From assembly GCF_020991365.1 (NCBI RefSeq), contig NZ_JAJLRA010000010.1, positions 1-64,000 of the forward strand: a stretch of 64,000 nucleotides of DNA. Direction: 5' to 3'. The position numbers were made by a program, and so were the translations under genes. Below are positions 35,827 to 44,523 of this stretch, piece after piece. The notes beneath the pieces are model-generated. The model had not been told where the DNA came from and searched no databases. It saw nothing but the letters and a program-made list of their open reading frames with translations. Position 1 is the first letter of the stretch, and the number at the start of each line of letters is the position of its first letter. The DNA is from Streptacidiphilus sp. ASG 303. Its GTDB lineage: Bacteria > Actinomycetota > Actinomycetes > Streptomycetales > Streptomycetaceae.

Positions 35827-35846
35827 TTGTCATCAATTGATGACAA
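35827..35846. promoter_or_regulatory. Perfect 20-bp AT-rich palindrome (operator candidate)
   Basis: TTGTCATCAATTGATGACAA is identical to its reverse complement. Two more TTGATGA half-sites (minus strand) follow at about 35808-35826, so the region carries several copies of the same arm. It sits in the divergent space between the secreted lysozyme-like gene and a TetR gene, in otherwise GC-rich DNA. A TetR/MarR-type dimer operator fits. No riboswitch-length leader is present. Confidence 0.7.
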
Positions 35847-36048
35847 AGAAAGGCCCCCTTCTCCCGCCGCCGGCCGCAGACCGCGCGGCTCCACCCCCTC
35901 TGAGCTGCGAGGATGACGACGGCGCGCTCCGTATTCCGGATGCCGGCGTGAGAAGGGTCATGTCACACGGAGCCGGCGCGGCCCCCGTGGTCTCCTGGTC
36001 GGGCAGGGGGAGAGCGGGAAGAGCACACGACGACACCGAGGAGATGCC

Positions 36049-36603
36049 GTGGGACAGGAGCCGACCGGACGCAGCCGTGACGCGGCCCGCACCAGGGAGC
36101 GGCTGCTGCGGGCCGCCCGCGAACTCATGGCCGAACGGGGCTTCGACCGCACGACGGTCCGGGACATCGGGGAGCGGGCCGGGGTCGATCCGGCACTGAT
36201 CGCCCGCTACTACGGGGGGAAGGCGGCGCTCTGCGTGGCCGCGCTGCGGGCCGAGTCCGAGGAGTCGCCGCCGGCCGACCTGCTGGACGAGGAGCGGATG
36301 CTGGAGCTGCTCGACCGCGTCGGCAGGCACGGGCCCGGGCCGGTCTTCCGGTGCGCGGTGCAGCCGAGCGGGGACTCCGCCCTGGACACGGCGGCCCGCG
36401 CGGAGCTGGACCTGCGGATGGTGGCACCGCTGCGGGACGCCTACCGCCGCGACGGCGTCGAAGGTGCGCAGCTCAGGGCGGAGGTGGCGACGGCGGCGTT
36501 CATCGGGGTCACCCTCGCGCGCCGGGCCGGGCTCCTCGGCGAACTCGCGGCGGCGGACACCGGCGTCCTGGCGGAGCTGCTGCAGGAGCTGCTGCGCCCC
36601 TGA
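36049..36603 (+). CDS. TetR-family transcriptional regulator
   Basis: 184 residues from a GTG at 36049 (ACCGAGGAGATGCC upstream). N-terminal TetR HTH (residues 9-55: TRERLLRAARELMAERGFDR, TTVRDIGERAGVDPALIARY, YYGGKAALCVAAL) and a TetR_C-type ligand domain with little conservation. It is divergent from the secreted lysozyme-like gene, with the perfect palindrome about 200 bases away. The palindrome is a plausible binding site, but the pairing is inferred. Confidence 0.88.
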   Translation: MGQEPTGRSRDAARTRERLLRAARELMAERGFDRTTVRDIGERAGVDPALIARYYGGKAALCVAALRAESEESPPADLLDEERMLELLDRVGRHGPGPVFRCAVQPSGDSALDTAARAELDLRMVAPLRDAYRRDGVEGAQLRAEVATAAFIGVTLARRAGLLGELAAADTGVLAELLQELLRP

Positions 36604-36715
36604 CCGGACGCGCCCCGCGGCCGGACCGGCAACCGGACCCGCGGCCGGACCGGTGGGCCCCGGGGCCCACCGGGGCGCCGGGGCCCACCGGGGCGCCGGG
36701 GCCGGGACGGGGAAC

Positions 36716-36783
36716 GGAGGTCAGCGGGGCGCGGGGGTCAGCCAGGCGCGGAGGTCAGCGGGGCGCGGAGGTCAGCGGGGCGC
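36716..36783. repeat. 17-bp tandem repeat spanning a stop codon, four copies
   Basis: Unit GGAGGTCAGCGGGGCGC: copies at 36716-36732, 36733-36749 (3 changes), 36750-36766 and 36767-36783, with a partial copy inside the gene (36784-36791). The stop codon of the HEAT-repeat protein (36772-36774) lies in the fourth copy, so the repeats are duplicates of the gene's last codons plus stop. A GGGGCGCCGGGGCCCACC repeat sits just before. Confidence 0.85.
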
Positions 36784-38262
36784 GGAGGTCAGGCGGCCGC
36801 GGACCGCCGCGTGCACCTCGGCCTCCTCGGCCGGGTCGGCGGCCAGGCGGCGCAGCCGCTCCAGGACCCGGGCGTCCCCCGTGGTGGCGACGTGGCGGGC
36901 GGCGAGCTCGCGGGTGGACTCCTCGCAGTCCCAGAGGCACTCCACCGCCGGACCGGCCGGGAAGTACGGGTCGGTGGCGGCCAGGGCGCGGGCGGCCCGC
37001 CCGCGCAGCTGCGAGGAGACGGTCTCCGCGTACACGTACCGCAGCGCCGCGACGGCGCCGGCCGCGCCGAGCCGTCCGGCGCCGTCGACCAGGCAGCCGA
37101 GACCGTCGCCGTCGGCGCCGCGGGCGGCGATCCAGCGGCGCAGGGCGTCGGTCACCAGCGGGGCGTCGCGCTCGTCGCCGGCGTCGGCGAGGAGCCGGGC
37201 GGCGGCCTCCCCGAGGGCGCTGTCGGCGCCGCCGGTGGCCGGGTCGGCCCAGCGGCGGGCGTGGCCGACGGCGGCGGGGCCGCGCATCAGGCCGACGAGT
37301 TCCAGCGCCGCCTCGACGATCCTCCGGTCCGGGTCGACGGCGGCGAGTTCGACGAGGTCCGGCACGGCAGGGTCGTCGCGGTCGAGGAGGTGGCGCAGGG
37401 CGGCGCGGCGGGCGCCCTCGGCACCGCAGCGGGCGGCGTCCACCAGCAGCGGGCGGTCGTCGGGGCCCGCGACGGCGGCGAGACAGCGGGCCGCGGCCGC
37501 CGCGCGGCGGCGCACGGCGTCGCGCGCGGGGACGGCCGGGTCGTCCTCGGCGGCGCGGTCGGCCCAGGCGAGGACCTCGGCGGCGCCCCAGCCGGGGGCG
37601 GCCGAGGTCCGGTTCAGCTGGCGCTGCCACAGGTCGAAGGGGGCCTGTTCCCCCGCGGCTGCGATCCGGGGGTGGGCGGCGGCCCACAGCCGCCACGGGC
37701 GCGGCTCGTAGGCGTCGCGGACGGCGGCGCGCAGCGCGGCGTCGCCCTCGGGACCGGCGGGGAAGCGGTCGAGGACGGCCGGGGCGAGGCGCATCAGGGC
37801 GGCGTCGTCGTCGCGCAGGGCGAGTTCGTCGAGGGCCCAGGCCCAGTTGGCGCCGGAGGCGGTGTAGCGCCGCAGCAGGCCCAGGGCGTCGCGGCGCCCG
37901 TAGGCGGCGAGGTGGCCGAGGACGGACAGGGCGAGGCCGGTGCGGGACTCGTCGGGGCCGGACCCGGCACCGCCGGTGCCGGCGGCGGGGACGCCGGTGC
38001 CGCCGGCGGCGAGGTCCTCGGGGTGGAAGAGGTGGGCCTCGATGCCGTCCAGGGGCGCCTCCAGCTCGGAGTAGAGGCGTGCGTAGTACAGCGACCGGCT
38101 CTCGGTCCGCCAGTCGCGGCGGGGGTCGCACGTGACACACGCGTCCAGGGCGGCGAGGGCGTCCGGCCGCTCGGCCGCCAGCGCGTGCAGGGTGCCGTCC
38201 CCGCGGCCCCGCTGCAGCAGGCCGAGAAGGGTCGCACTGGGCGCTATGTCGGGCTCGAACAT
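36772..38262 (-). CDS. HEAT-repeat-like protein of unknown function
   Basis: 496 residues from ATG 38262 (MFEPDIAPSATLLGLLQRG). An N-terminal domain with DPRRDWRTESRSLYYARLYS is followed by Ala/Leu/Arg-rich helical repeats to the end (for example RRAALRHLLDRDDPAVPDLV, ELAARHVATTGDARVLERLR), consistent with HEAT/Armadillo-type helical repeats. No membrane helices. Such proteins act as protein-binding scaffolds, but nothing here indicates partners. The ribosome site is weak. The 3' end is embedded in a 17-bp tandem repeat. Confidence 0.7.
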   Translation of the reverse strand: MFEPDIAPSATLLGLLQRGRGDGTLHALAAERPDALAALDACVTCDPRRDWRTESRSLYYARLYSELEAPLDGIEAHLFHPEDLAAGGTGVPAAGTGGAGSGPDESRTGLALSVLGHLAAYGRRDALGLLRRYTASGANWAWALDELALRDDDAALMRLAPAVLDRFPAGPEGDAALRAAVRDAYEPRPWRLWAAAHPRIAAAGEQAPFDLWQRQLNRTSAAPGWGAAEVLAWADRAAEDDPAVPARDAVRRRAAAAARCLAAVAGPDDRPLLVDAARCGAEGARRAALRHLLDRDDPAVPDLVELAAVDPDRRIVEAALELVGLMRGPAAVGHARRWADPATGGADSALGEAAARLLADAGDERDAPLVTDALRRWIAARGADGDGLGCLVDGAGRLGAAGAVAALRYVYAETVSSQLRGRAARALAATDPYFPAGPAVECLWDCEESTRELAARHVATTGDARVLERLRRLAADPAEEAEVHAAVRGRLTSAPR

Positions 38263-38611
38263 GAGGTCAGCATCCGTTGCGGCGGTCCTGGTGGCAACGG
38301 GATTTCCGCTGCCGGGGCCCCGGGCGGGCCGGCGGACGGGGCCGGGACCCGGCCTGGGCCGGAAGCACCGAAGGGTACCGTTCGCGGGGCTTGTCCGCAC
38401 ACAGGGCCGCCGCCGCCGGGGGTGCGGGACCGCCGGAGGACAGGGGGGCGCGCAAGGCCGCAGGGCGGGGCGCACGAGGGCGGCGCAAGCCCCCGAGCTC
38501 CGGCATATGCCCCGGGAACATCGCCGGAGTCGGCCGAAACCCTTACGGGCGGTGGCTCTCTGTGTCAGAGTCGTCACCGCTCCCCCAGTCCGCCGACCCG
38601 TGGGAACCCTC
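38263..38611. other. Divergent intergenic region
   Basis: About 350 bases between the divergent HEAT-repeat and PAS genes. Near 38545-38575 the sequence TTACGGGCGGTGGCTCTCTG and then TGTCAGAGTCG is less GC-rich and may hold the rightward promoter. No open frame or RNA recognised. Confidence 0.4.
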
Positions 38612-39781
38612 ATGCATCCCGCTGCGCACCCGGACAGCACGGCCACCCCGAGGAACGGCGCCCGCCCGGAGGCCCCGCCGGCCGCGACCGGCCTGGCCGA
38701 GTGGAACCTGGCCACCGACGAGGTGCTGTGGTCGCCCGAGGTGTTCGCGCTCTTCGGACGGGACCGGGACGCCGGCGCGCTCACCCTCGACCAGCTGCCC
38801 GCCCAGCTCCTGCCCGAGGACCAGCTCCCCCTCCAGGGCATGGTCACCGCCGCACTGGTCGACGGCCGCGCCCTGGTCGGCGAGTTCCGCGTCGTCCGCC
38901 CGGACGGGACGGTGCGCGCCGTCCGCTGCAGCGGCGGCCCGGTGATGGGCGGCGACGGGCACGCGGAGACGCTCCGGCTCTCCCTGCGCGACCTCGGCGG
39001 ACCGAACGGACCGGGCTCCCCCGGTGGACCCGGCGGCGTACGCGGCCGCGGCGAGGCCCGCAGCCGGCCCCCGGCCGCCCCCGCCACCGCCCCCGCTCCG
39101 GGGCCGGGCCCGTCAGCCCCGCCGGAGCTCGCGGTGCGGGGCCCCGCCGACGACGGGGACGGCTGGGAGGACGCGTTCCCCCTGCCGGGCGGGGGCGCCC
39201 TGCTCGCCCTGGGCGGACCCGCCGGGCCCGCCGCGGGCGGCGGCAGCGGACCGGCCGTGCTGCGCGACGCGCTGCGCGGCATGGCGATGACCGGCGCCGG
39301 ACCCGCACGGATGCTGCGTCTGCTGGACCGGATGCTGCCGCAGTGCGGCTCCGGCGGCCCCGTCGCGGCGCTCTGCTGCCGGTACGAGGCCGGGGAGCTC
39401 GGGAGGCCGGCGGTCCTGACGTGGGCGCAGGCCGGGCTGCGGGGTCCGCTCGTCCTCCGCGGCGGCGCGGCGCTGCGGCTCCCGGCCGGCTCCGACCGCG
39501 GACGGCCGCTGGGCGGACCGTCCGGGGGTGGGCACGGGGCGGGCCGGACGGAACTGCGGCGGGGGGACGTGGTGCTCTGCTGGACCGGCGGTCCGGACGG
39601 CGCCGACGGCCCGGAGGGCGGCGTGCCGGACCCGGCAGACCTGGCGGACGTCCTGGGCCCGCGGGTCGCGGGGGCGGGCAGCGCGGCGGAGTGCGCCGAC
39701 CTCGCCCTGGGGCTGCTGCGGTCGGCGGCGGGAGGGCGGCCCGGCGCGGCTCTGCGGCTGGCCGTGCTGCGGGTGGGCTGA
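38612..39781 (+). CDS. PAS-domain protein with degenerate PP2C/SpoIIE-like domain
   Basis: 389 residues from ATG 38612. Residues 30-125 form a PAS/PAC fold (GLAEWNLATDEVLWSPEVFA, EFRVVRPDGTVRAVRCSGGP). After a Pro/Gly-rich linker, residues about 180-389 align with SpoIIE/RsbU phosphatases: GDGWEDAFPLPGGGALLAL, LRDALRGMAMTGAGPARMLR, LTWAQAGLRGPLVLRGG and RRGDVVLCWTGG. The metal-binding aspartates of the family are gone: GDVSGHG reads GGPAGPA and YTDG reads WTGG. It is therefore probably a catalytically dead sensor or scaffold of the RsbU/anti-sigma network (inference). Confidence 0.75.
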   Translation: MHPAAHPDSTATPRNGARPEAPPAATGLAEWNLATDEVLWSPEVFALFGRDRDAGALTLDQLPAQLLPEDQLPLQGMVTAALVDGRALVGEFRVVRPDGTVRAVRCSGGPVMGGDGHAETLRLSLRDLGGPNGPGSPGGPGGVRGRGEARSRPPAAPATAPAPGPGPSAPPELAVRGPADDGDGWEDAFPLPGGGALLALGGPAGPAAGGGSGPAVLRDALRGMAMTGAGPARMLRLLDRMLPQCGSGGPVAALCCRYEAGELGRPAVLTWAQAGLRGPLVLRGGAALRLPAGSDRGRPLGGPSGGGHGAGRTELRRGDVVLCWTGGPDGADGPEGGVPDPADLADVLGPRVAGAGSAAECADLALGLLRSAAGGRPGAALRLAVLRVG

Positions 39782-40100
39782 GCCCGGATCGGGTCGGGTC
39801 AGGTCCGGCCGGCGCTCGCCAGGGTCGGCGGGCCCGGGCGCGGTGCCCCCCCCGGAAGCGGGGCGGAGGCAGGTCCGGCACGTCGGGGAGGCGGCCCCGG
39901 AGGCGTCGTCCTCCCCCTGCCCTCCCGGCCCCCGGCCCTCCCGGCCGCTGCTCCTCCCGGCCCTTGTTCCCGGCGGTCCCGCCGCTCCTCCGCCCCTCCG
40001 CCGTCGCGCCGGCCCTCCGCCGCACCCCGGCGGGGCGGCGGGTGCGCCGGCGGGCCGCAGCCCGCGGAGGCGGCCCGGAGGGCCCGGCGACCCGGAGGGC
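39782..40100. other. Convergent intergenic region, no gene seen
   Basis: 320 bases between the PAS-protein and the NsdA-like gene. Extremely C-rich (runs such as GGTGCCCCCCCCGGAAGC). No convincing hairpin or open frame beyond shadows. Confidence 0.4.
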
Positions 40101-41570
40101 TCACACAATCTGGCGCCGCTGCTGCGGCACGGCGAGCCGGATCTGCTCGCGCAGGTCGGCGACCTCCGGCAGGCCCTTGTAGCGCTGGGTCAGCCGGTAC
40201 ATCTCGCGCAGCCGGTCCCACGTGCGGTGCGAGGAGGTGTCGCGGATCAGCGCGAGCGCCAGCTTGGCCTGCACGGCGGCCTCGTCCGGCTGCCCGGCGA
40301 TCCAGTAGGCGGACGCCAGCGAGATGCGGTCGAAGGCGGTGGAGCGCTCCATCCCCTCCTTGGCCCGCAGGTGCAGCGCCATTCGGGCGTGGCGCTGGGC
40401 GAGGGGGGCCGCCTTCGGGTCGTGCTCGGCGAGGGTCCGGTAGACCAGCGCCTCCATGCCGTGGAGCTCCGCCTCGGTGAACAGCTGCATCCAGCTGGGG
40501 CCCGGCTCCCCCCGGTCGGCGGTGAACAGCTCCTCCGCCTCGCCCAGCACCCGGCGGGTGGCCTGGGAGCGGCCGAGCGACGCCTGCGCCCACGCCTCGA
40601 TGGTCTGGAGCATGGCGCGGGTGCGCGGCAGGGTCTGCTCGCCGCTGCCGGACCGGGCGAGCCGCATGAGGTCCAGGGCGTCGTCGGCACGGCCGAGGTG
40701 CACCATCTGGCGCGCGGCCCGGGAGAGCGCCTCGCCGGCCCGGGGCTTGTCCCCGGCCTCGCGCGCGGCGTGCACGGCGATCACGAAGTACCGCTGGGCG
40801 GTGGGCTCCAGGCCCACGTCGTGGGACATCCAGCCGGCCAGGACCGCCAGGTTGGCGGCGACGATCCACAGCCGCTTCTCCAGCTCCCTGGGGTGGCGGA
40901 ACGTCAGCATCCCGCCCACCTCGTTGAGCTGGCCGATCACGGCCTTGCGCTGGAGGCCGCCACCCCGGGAGGCGTCCCAGGCGCGGAACACCTCCACCGA
41001 GCGCTCCAGGGCCTCCACCTCGTCGGTGCCGACCGGGCCCGCCTCGTAGAGGTCCAGGGAGGACTCGGCGGCCGGGAGGACGGACCCCCGGCGGCCGGCG
41101 GGCCGGGGGACGGCGGGGGCGGCGGGCTCTCCGGTGAGCCAGCCGTGCAGGGAGTCGGTGATGACGGATCCGGTCGCGAGTGCCGCGCCCGCGCCCATCA
41201 AACCGCGTCGGTTGAGCATGAGGTCCATTCCCGTGAACTCGGTGAGGACCGCGGCCGTCTGCTCCGGCCTCCAGGGCATCCCGTTGTCGGATGCGCCCGG
41301 TCTGCTGCGCCGGTGCCGTTCCAGGCCGAGGTCATCGATGGTGACGACTCGGCCGAGCCGCTCGGTGAACAGGGCTGCCAGCACCCTGGGCACGGGATCG
41401 CGGGGGATCTCCCCCTGCTCGATCCAGCGCCGCACCCGCGAGGTGTCGGTGGACAGCTGCTGCTGTCCGAGGGCGGCACCCCGCCGGTTGACCATCCGGG
41501 CCAGTTCGCCCTTGGACCATCCGGTCAGGGCGAAGAGGTCGGCCAGTCGGGTGTTGGGTTCTCTGCTCAC
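40101..41570 (-). CDS. NsdA-like HTH/TPR regulator
   Basis: 489 residues from a GTG at 41570. N-terminal XRE-like helix-turn-helix (LADLFALTGWSKGELARMVN, STDTSRVRRWIEQGEIPRDP), then VLAALFTERLGRVVTIDDLG, an Ala-rich hydrophobic stretch (RRGLMGAGAALATGSVITDS) and a C-terminal TPR-like helical domain (ALSRAARQMVHLGRADDALD, AYWIAGQPDEAAVQAKLALA). This matches the NsdA family, known in Streptomyces as negative regulators of sporulation and antibiotic production. Whether it is NsdA itself or a paralogue cannot be decided. Three direct repeats lie upstream. Confidence 0.72.
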   Translation of the reverse strand: MSREPNTRLADLFALTGWSKGELARMVNRRGAALGQQQLSTDTSRVRRWIEQGEIPRDPVPRVLAALFTERLGRVVTIDDLGLERHRRSRPGASDNGMPWRPEQTAAVLTEFTGMDLMLNRRGLMGAGAALATGSVITDSLHGWLTGEPAAPAVPRPAGRRGSVLPAAESSLDLYEAGPVGTDEVEALERSVEVFRAWDASRGGGLQRKAVIGQLNEVGGMLTFRHPRELEKRLWIVAANLAVLAGWMSHDVGLEPTAQRYFVIAVHAAREAGDKPRAGEALSRAARQMVHLGRADDALDLMRLARSGSGEQTLPRTRAMLQTIEAWAQASLGRSQATRRVLGEAEELFTADRGEPGPSWMQLFTEAELHGMEALVYRTLAEHDPKAAPLAQRHARMALHLRAKEGMERSTAFDRISLASAYWIAGQPDEAAVQAKLALALIRDTSSHRTWDRLREMYRLTQRYKGLPEVADLREQIRLAVPQQRRQIV

Positions 41571-41632
41571 GTCAAGCCCCCAGGTTCCTCGGCATCTTCG
41601 ACATTAACGGGGTGTCATGTGCCCCGCGACCA

Positions 41633-41662
41633 TTCGCCAGGGTTCGCCAGGGTGCGCCAGAT
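41633..41662. promoter_or_regulatory. Three 10-bp direct repeats upstream of NsdA-like gene
   Basis: TTCGCCAGGG, TTCGCCAGGG, TGCGCCAGAT in tandem (exactly one helical turn apart), 63-92 bases upstream of the GTG of the NsdA-like gene and in the divergent space to the APH-like gene. Head-to-tail sites with 10-bp period suggest cooperative regulator binding. A TAGACA box near 41690 may be the rightward -10. The rest of 41571-42000 holds no gene. Confidence 0.5.
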
Positions 41663-42000
41663 GGTGTGCCACCCGTCACCCGGTGTGATGTAGACATGCG
41701 CCACCCGACCACCGTCGGGAGCCGCCGCGGACCAGGGCCTTCCCCGCTCCGCGGCCGGCCTCCCGGTCCTCGCGGCGGAGGGGTGGCGCAGAGGGTGGCG
41801 CGAGGGCGCCGGACACGGCCGCACGCCGGGCGGCCGCCGCATTCCCCAGGGTGCGGCGGCAGCGCGGCGGAGCCTCCTCCGCGGTCCGTGTCCGGCGCCC
41901 TGGCGCCACCCCGTCCGCCACCCCAGTCCGCCACCCCCGGCCGCCGTCCCGGCCGGGACCGGTGGCCGAGCCGGCCCGCAGGAAGGGACCCACCGCCCCC

Positions 42001-43173
42001 ATGTACCCCTCAGCCACCGTCACATCCCCCTCACCCCTGCGCGCCCCCGCGGCCCTGCGGCGCACGATCGGCGCCCCCGCCGCCCCGGCACGCGGGGGCC
42101 GCGTCCTTGATCCGCGCACGGCCGACCCGCGCGCCGCGGCGTCCGCCTACGCACCGCTGGCCGTCCGCAGGCCCGGCGCCCCCGCGGGGACGGCCCTGCT
42201 GCCCCGGCCCGGCGGGGACGCCGGCCTGCGGGGCCGGCCGCCCCAGCCCGCCGAGCGGCGCCCCGACACCGCCGCGCTGCAGACCCCCGCGGTCCGGGCC
42301 GCCATGGCCCACGTGACGCGGATATGCCCCGCCTTCACCCCGCGCCAGCTGCTGCGCGCCGACGACCGGCACATCCTGGTGGCGGGCACGGTCGGCCGCA
42401 CGCCGGTGGTGGCCAAGTGCCTCACCCCGCGGGCGGAGCGCCACGACGAGGACATGCTGTGGGTGGAGGGCTTCCGGCACGAGGTCGCCGCCTACCGGTC
42501 CTTCGTGCGGCACCGGCCTCCGGTGCGGCTGCCGAAGCTGGTGGCCGCGGACCCGGACCGCTGCGTGCTGATCCTGGAGCGGGTGCCGGGCCGGACCGCG
42601 GCCCGCGAGCGCCACCCCGCCGACGCGCCGACCCCGGGCGAGGTGCGCGCCGTGCTGGGCGCGGTCCGGGCGCTGAACCTGTGGCGCCCGCCGTCCGGTT
42701 TCGACGCCCCACTGGACTACCCGGTGGAGATCGCCCGGTACCACGCGCTGGGCCTGCTCACCGACCGCGACGCCGGCGACCTGCAGCAGCTCCTGCACGG
42801 TCTGGCGCACACCCCGGCGCAGTTCTGCCACGGCGACGCCCTGCTGTCGAACGTGCTGCTCGCCCCGTCGGGCCCGGTGCTCGTCGACTGGGAGCGGGCG
42901 GGCTGGTACCTGCCGGGCTACGACCTGGCGGTGCTGTGGAGCGTCCTGTCCGGCGACACGGCCGCCCGCCGCCAGATCAGCCAGCTGGCGCAGGCCTCCG
43001 GCACGGTGGTGCGGGACGCCTTCCTGGTGAACCTGATCCTGGTGCTCATGCGGGAGATCCGGATGCACGACGTGCCGGGGGCGGGCGAGGAGCAGCGCAT
43101 CCTCATCCGGCGGCTGCACGACGACGCGTCCCTGGCGCGCCGGGCGGTACGGGCGGCCGTCGGGACCCGCTGA
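42001..43173 (+). CDS. Aminoglycoside phosphotransferase-fold kinase
   Basis: 390 residues. About 95 low-complexity residues precede the kinase fold: [15 protein letters not shown]-like lysine strand, [35 protein letters not shown], the catalytic loop [13 protein letters not shown] (H277, D279, N284) and the Mg-binding [20 protein letters not shown]. All catalytic residues are present, so it is probably active. Proteins of this fold phosphorylate antibiotics, sugars or lipids, and nothing identifies the substrate. ATG 42001 follows AGGAAGGGA at about 12 bases. A downstream start near [11 protein letters not shown] is possible. Confidence 0.75.
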   Translation: MYPSATVTSPSPLRAPAALRRTIGAPAAPARGGRVLDPRTADPRAAASAYAPLAVRRPGAPAGTALLPRPGGDAGLRGRPPQPAERRPDTAALQTPAVRAAMAHVTRICPAFTPRQLLRADDRHILVAGTVGRTPVVAKCLTPRAERHDEDMLWVEGFRHEVAAYRSFVRHRPPVRLPKLVAADPDRCVLILERVPGRTAARERHPADAPTPGEVRAVLGAVRALNLWRPPSGFDAPLDYPVEIARYHALGLLTDRDAGDLQQLLHGLAHTPAQFCHGDALLSNVLLAPSGPVLVDWERAGWYLPGYDLAVLWSVLSGDTAARRQISQLAQASGTVVRDAFLVNLILVLMREIRMHDVPGAGEEQRILIRRLHDDASLARRAVRAAVGTR

Positions 43174-43180
43174 CCCGCCT

Positions 43181-43207
43181 GCGCCCGCCGGACGGGGCGG
43201 CGGGCGC
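43181..43207. terminator. Stem-loop between convergent genes
   Basis: GCGCCCGCC (43181-43189) pairs perfectly with GGCGGGCGC (43199-43207), loop of 9, just after the APH-like gene. Confidence 0.6.
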
Positions 43208-43307
43208 GGACGGGTCGGGCGCGGGCGGGTCGGGGCGGCCGTGCGGGGGCACGGCACCCCGCGCCGGCGGTGGCGCGGCGGGGGGGTGCCCCGGGGGCCC
43301 CGGGGGG

Positions 43308-43802
43308 TCAGCCCTGCTGGAACATGTCGGCCGGCAGCGGCTTGAGCAGCTGGTACAGGTCGTCGGAGATGGGGCGGTCCCAGGAGGCGATGGTGACCTG
43401 GACGCCGTCGCTGCGGCCGAACTGGGCGCAGGCGACACGCCCTTCGCTGACCTTCACCTTCCGCACGATCAGCAGGTCGTCGCCGAGCATCACCGGGAAG
43501 TCCTCGCTGGAGACCACGCTGACCGGCTCGTCGTTCTCCAGGGCCGCGAGCAGCTGGCGGACCTCGAACGGCACGCCGTCCTCGGGGTCGCGCGCCGGGG
43601 AGCCCTCCGGGAGGTTGCCGATCAGCATGGCGGGGCCGCGGCCGCCGAACAGGTCGTAGCGCAGGAAGATCCCCTGGCAGGTGCCGTCGGCGCCCGCCAG
43701 GATGGCGGCGCCGAAGTGGCCGGGCCAGTCGCCCGGGTCCATCGCGAGCACGTCGAAGTCCGGGCCCGCGGGGGTGCCGGAGCGGCGGCGGAGAAACGGC
43801 AT
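43308..43802 (-). CDS. Conserved hypothetical protein
   Basis: 164 residues from ATG 43802 (MPFLRRRSGTPAGPDFDVLA). Soluble mixed alpha/beta protein with DPGDWPGHFGAAILAGADGT, GRGPAMLIGNLPEGSPA, VSVVSSEDFPVMLGDDLLIV and a C-terminal QVTIASWDRPISDDLYQLLK. No membrane segment or recognised catalytic motif. It lies 120 bases downstream of a DUF397 gene on the same strand and may be co-transcribed. I do not recognise a characterised family. Confidence 0.6.
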   Translation of the reverse strand: MPFLRRRSGTPAGPDFDVLAMDPGDWPGHFGAAILAGADGTCQGIFLRYDLFGGRGPAMLIGNLPEGSPARDPEDGVPFEVRQLLAALENDEPVSVVSSEDFPVMLGDDLLIVRKVKVSEGRVACAQFGRSDGVQVTIASWDRPISDDLYQLLKPLPADMFQQG

Positions 43803-43922
43803 GGGGACATCGTACGGGGCCGCCCGGAGCGGCCGTGCAGCCGTACCGGCGCGGCCCGCCGCCGTCGGCGCCCCGCCTCCCGGCCGCACGCCTCGGGGGG
43901 CGGCCGGGAGGCGGGGCGGGGC

Positions 43923-44174
43923 TCAGGTGAGGTCGAACTCGCCGTCGCGCGCGCCGAGCACGAAGGCGCGCCACTCGGCGGGGGTGAAGACCAGCGACGG
44001 ACCGTCCGGGTTGCGGCCGTCCCGCATCGCGATGTACCCCTCCACGAAGGCGATCTGCACGTCGCCGACCCCCTGGCTGCTGGAGAGCCACTCCGCCCCG
44101 CTGAGGTCGAGCCGCGGCTTGCGCCCGTCCGCCGGAACCCCTGCCGCCAGGACCTCTGCGCTGTCACCCGACAC
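43923..44174 (-). CDS. DUF397-domain protein
   Basis: 83 residues from a GTG at 44174 (GGGAGGAGCAGGGAC upstream). The domain reads LSGAEWLSSSQGVGDVQIAF, VEGYIAMRDGRNPDGPSLVF and TPAEWRAFVLGARDGEFDL, the standard DUF397 pattern (WxxS...VAVRDSK-like...F..WxxF). Such small proteins usually sit beside an XRE regulator and act as partners in streptomycete development or antibiotic control. Here the nearest HTH gene (NsdA-like) is 2.4 kb away with an intervening opposite-strand gene. Confidence 0.82.
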   Translation of the reverse strand: MSGDSAEVLAAGVPADGRKPRLDLSGAEWLSSSQGVGDVQIAFVEGYIAMRDGRNPDGPSLVFTPAEWRAFVLGARDGEFDLT

Positions 44175-44523
44175 GTCCCTGCTCCTCCCGCCGTCGTCCG
44201 CGATGGCCAGCGTAGCCAGAGCGGCGGCGGCGCAGCAGGCCTTTGCGCGGAGACCACCCTCCGCGGCGGGGCGGCGGCGGTACCGGCCCGCGGCGGGGCG
44301 GCGGCCGGGCCTCCGCACGGGGACGGGCCGCCGGAGGCCGCGCCGGGCCGCGCCACCGCACGGCCCCGCAGCGGTTGCGGCGCCCCCGGGGGCGCGGGGA
44401 CGCTGGGAGCCGGGCCCTCCCGGCGGTTCCGGAGCGGCCCGCGCTTTGCGAGAGTGGTGAGGAGCGGTCGCAGCCCCGACGGGGCGGCCGGCCGGTGCCC
44501 GCGCGGCACGAGAGGAGCCGGCG
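44175..44523. other. Divergent intergenic region before dhaK
   Basis: 349 bases between the DUF397 gene and dhaK. GAGAGTGGTGAGGAGCGGTC near 44448-44467 is less GC-rich and could contain the dha promoter. No coding frame or RNA recognised. Confidence 0.4.

Noticed and set aside
35779-36048. Cyclic-di-AMP (ydaO) riboswitch before the secreted wall hydrolase
   Set aside because: Such riboswitches precede rpf-type genes in streptomycetes, but here the upstream region lacks the conserved core and carries a palindrome close to the start instead.
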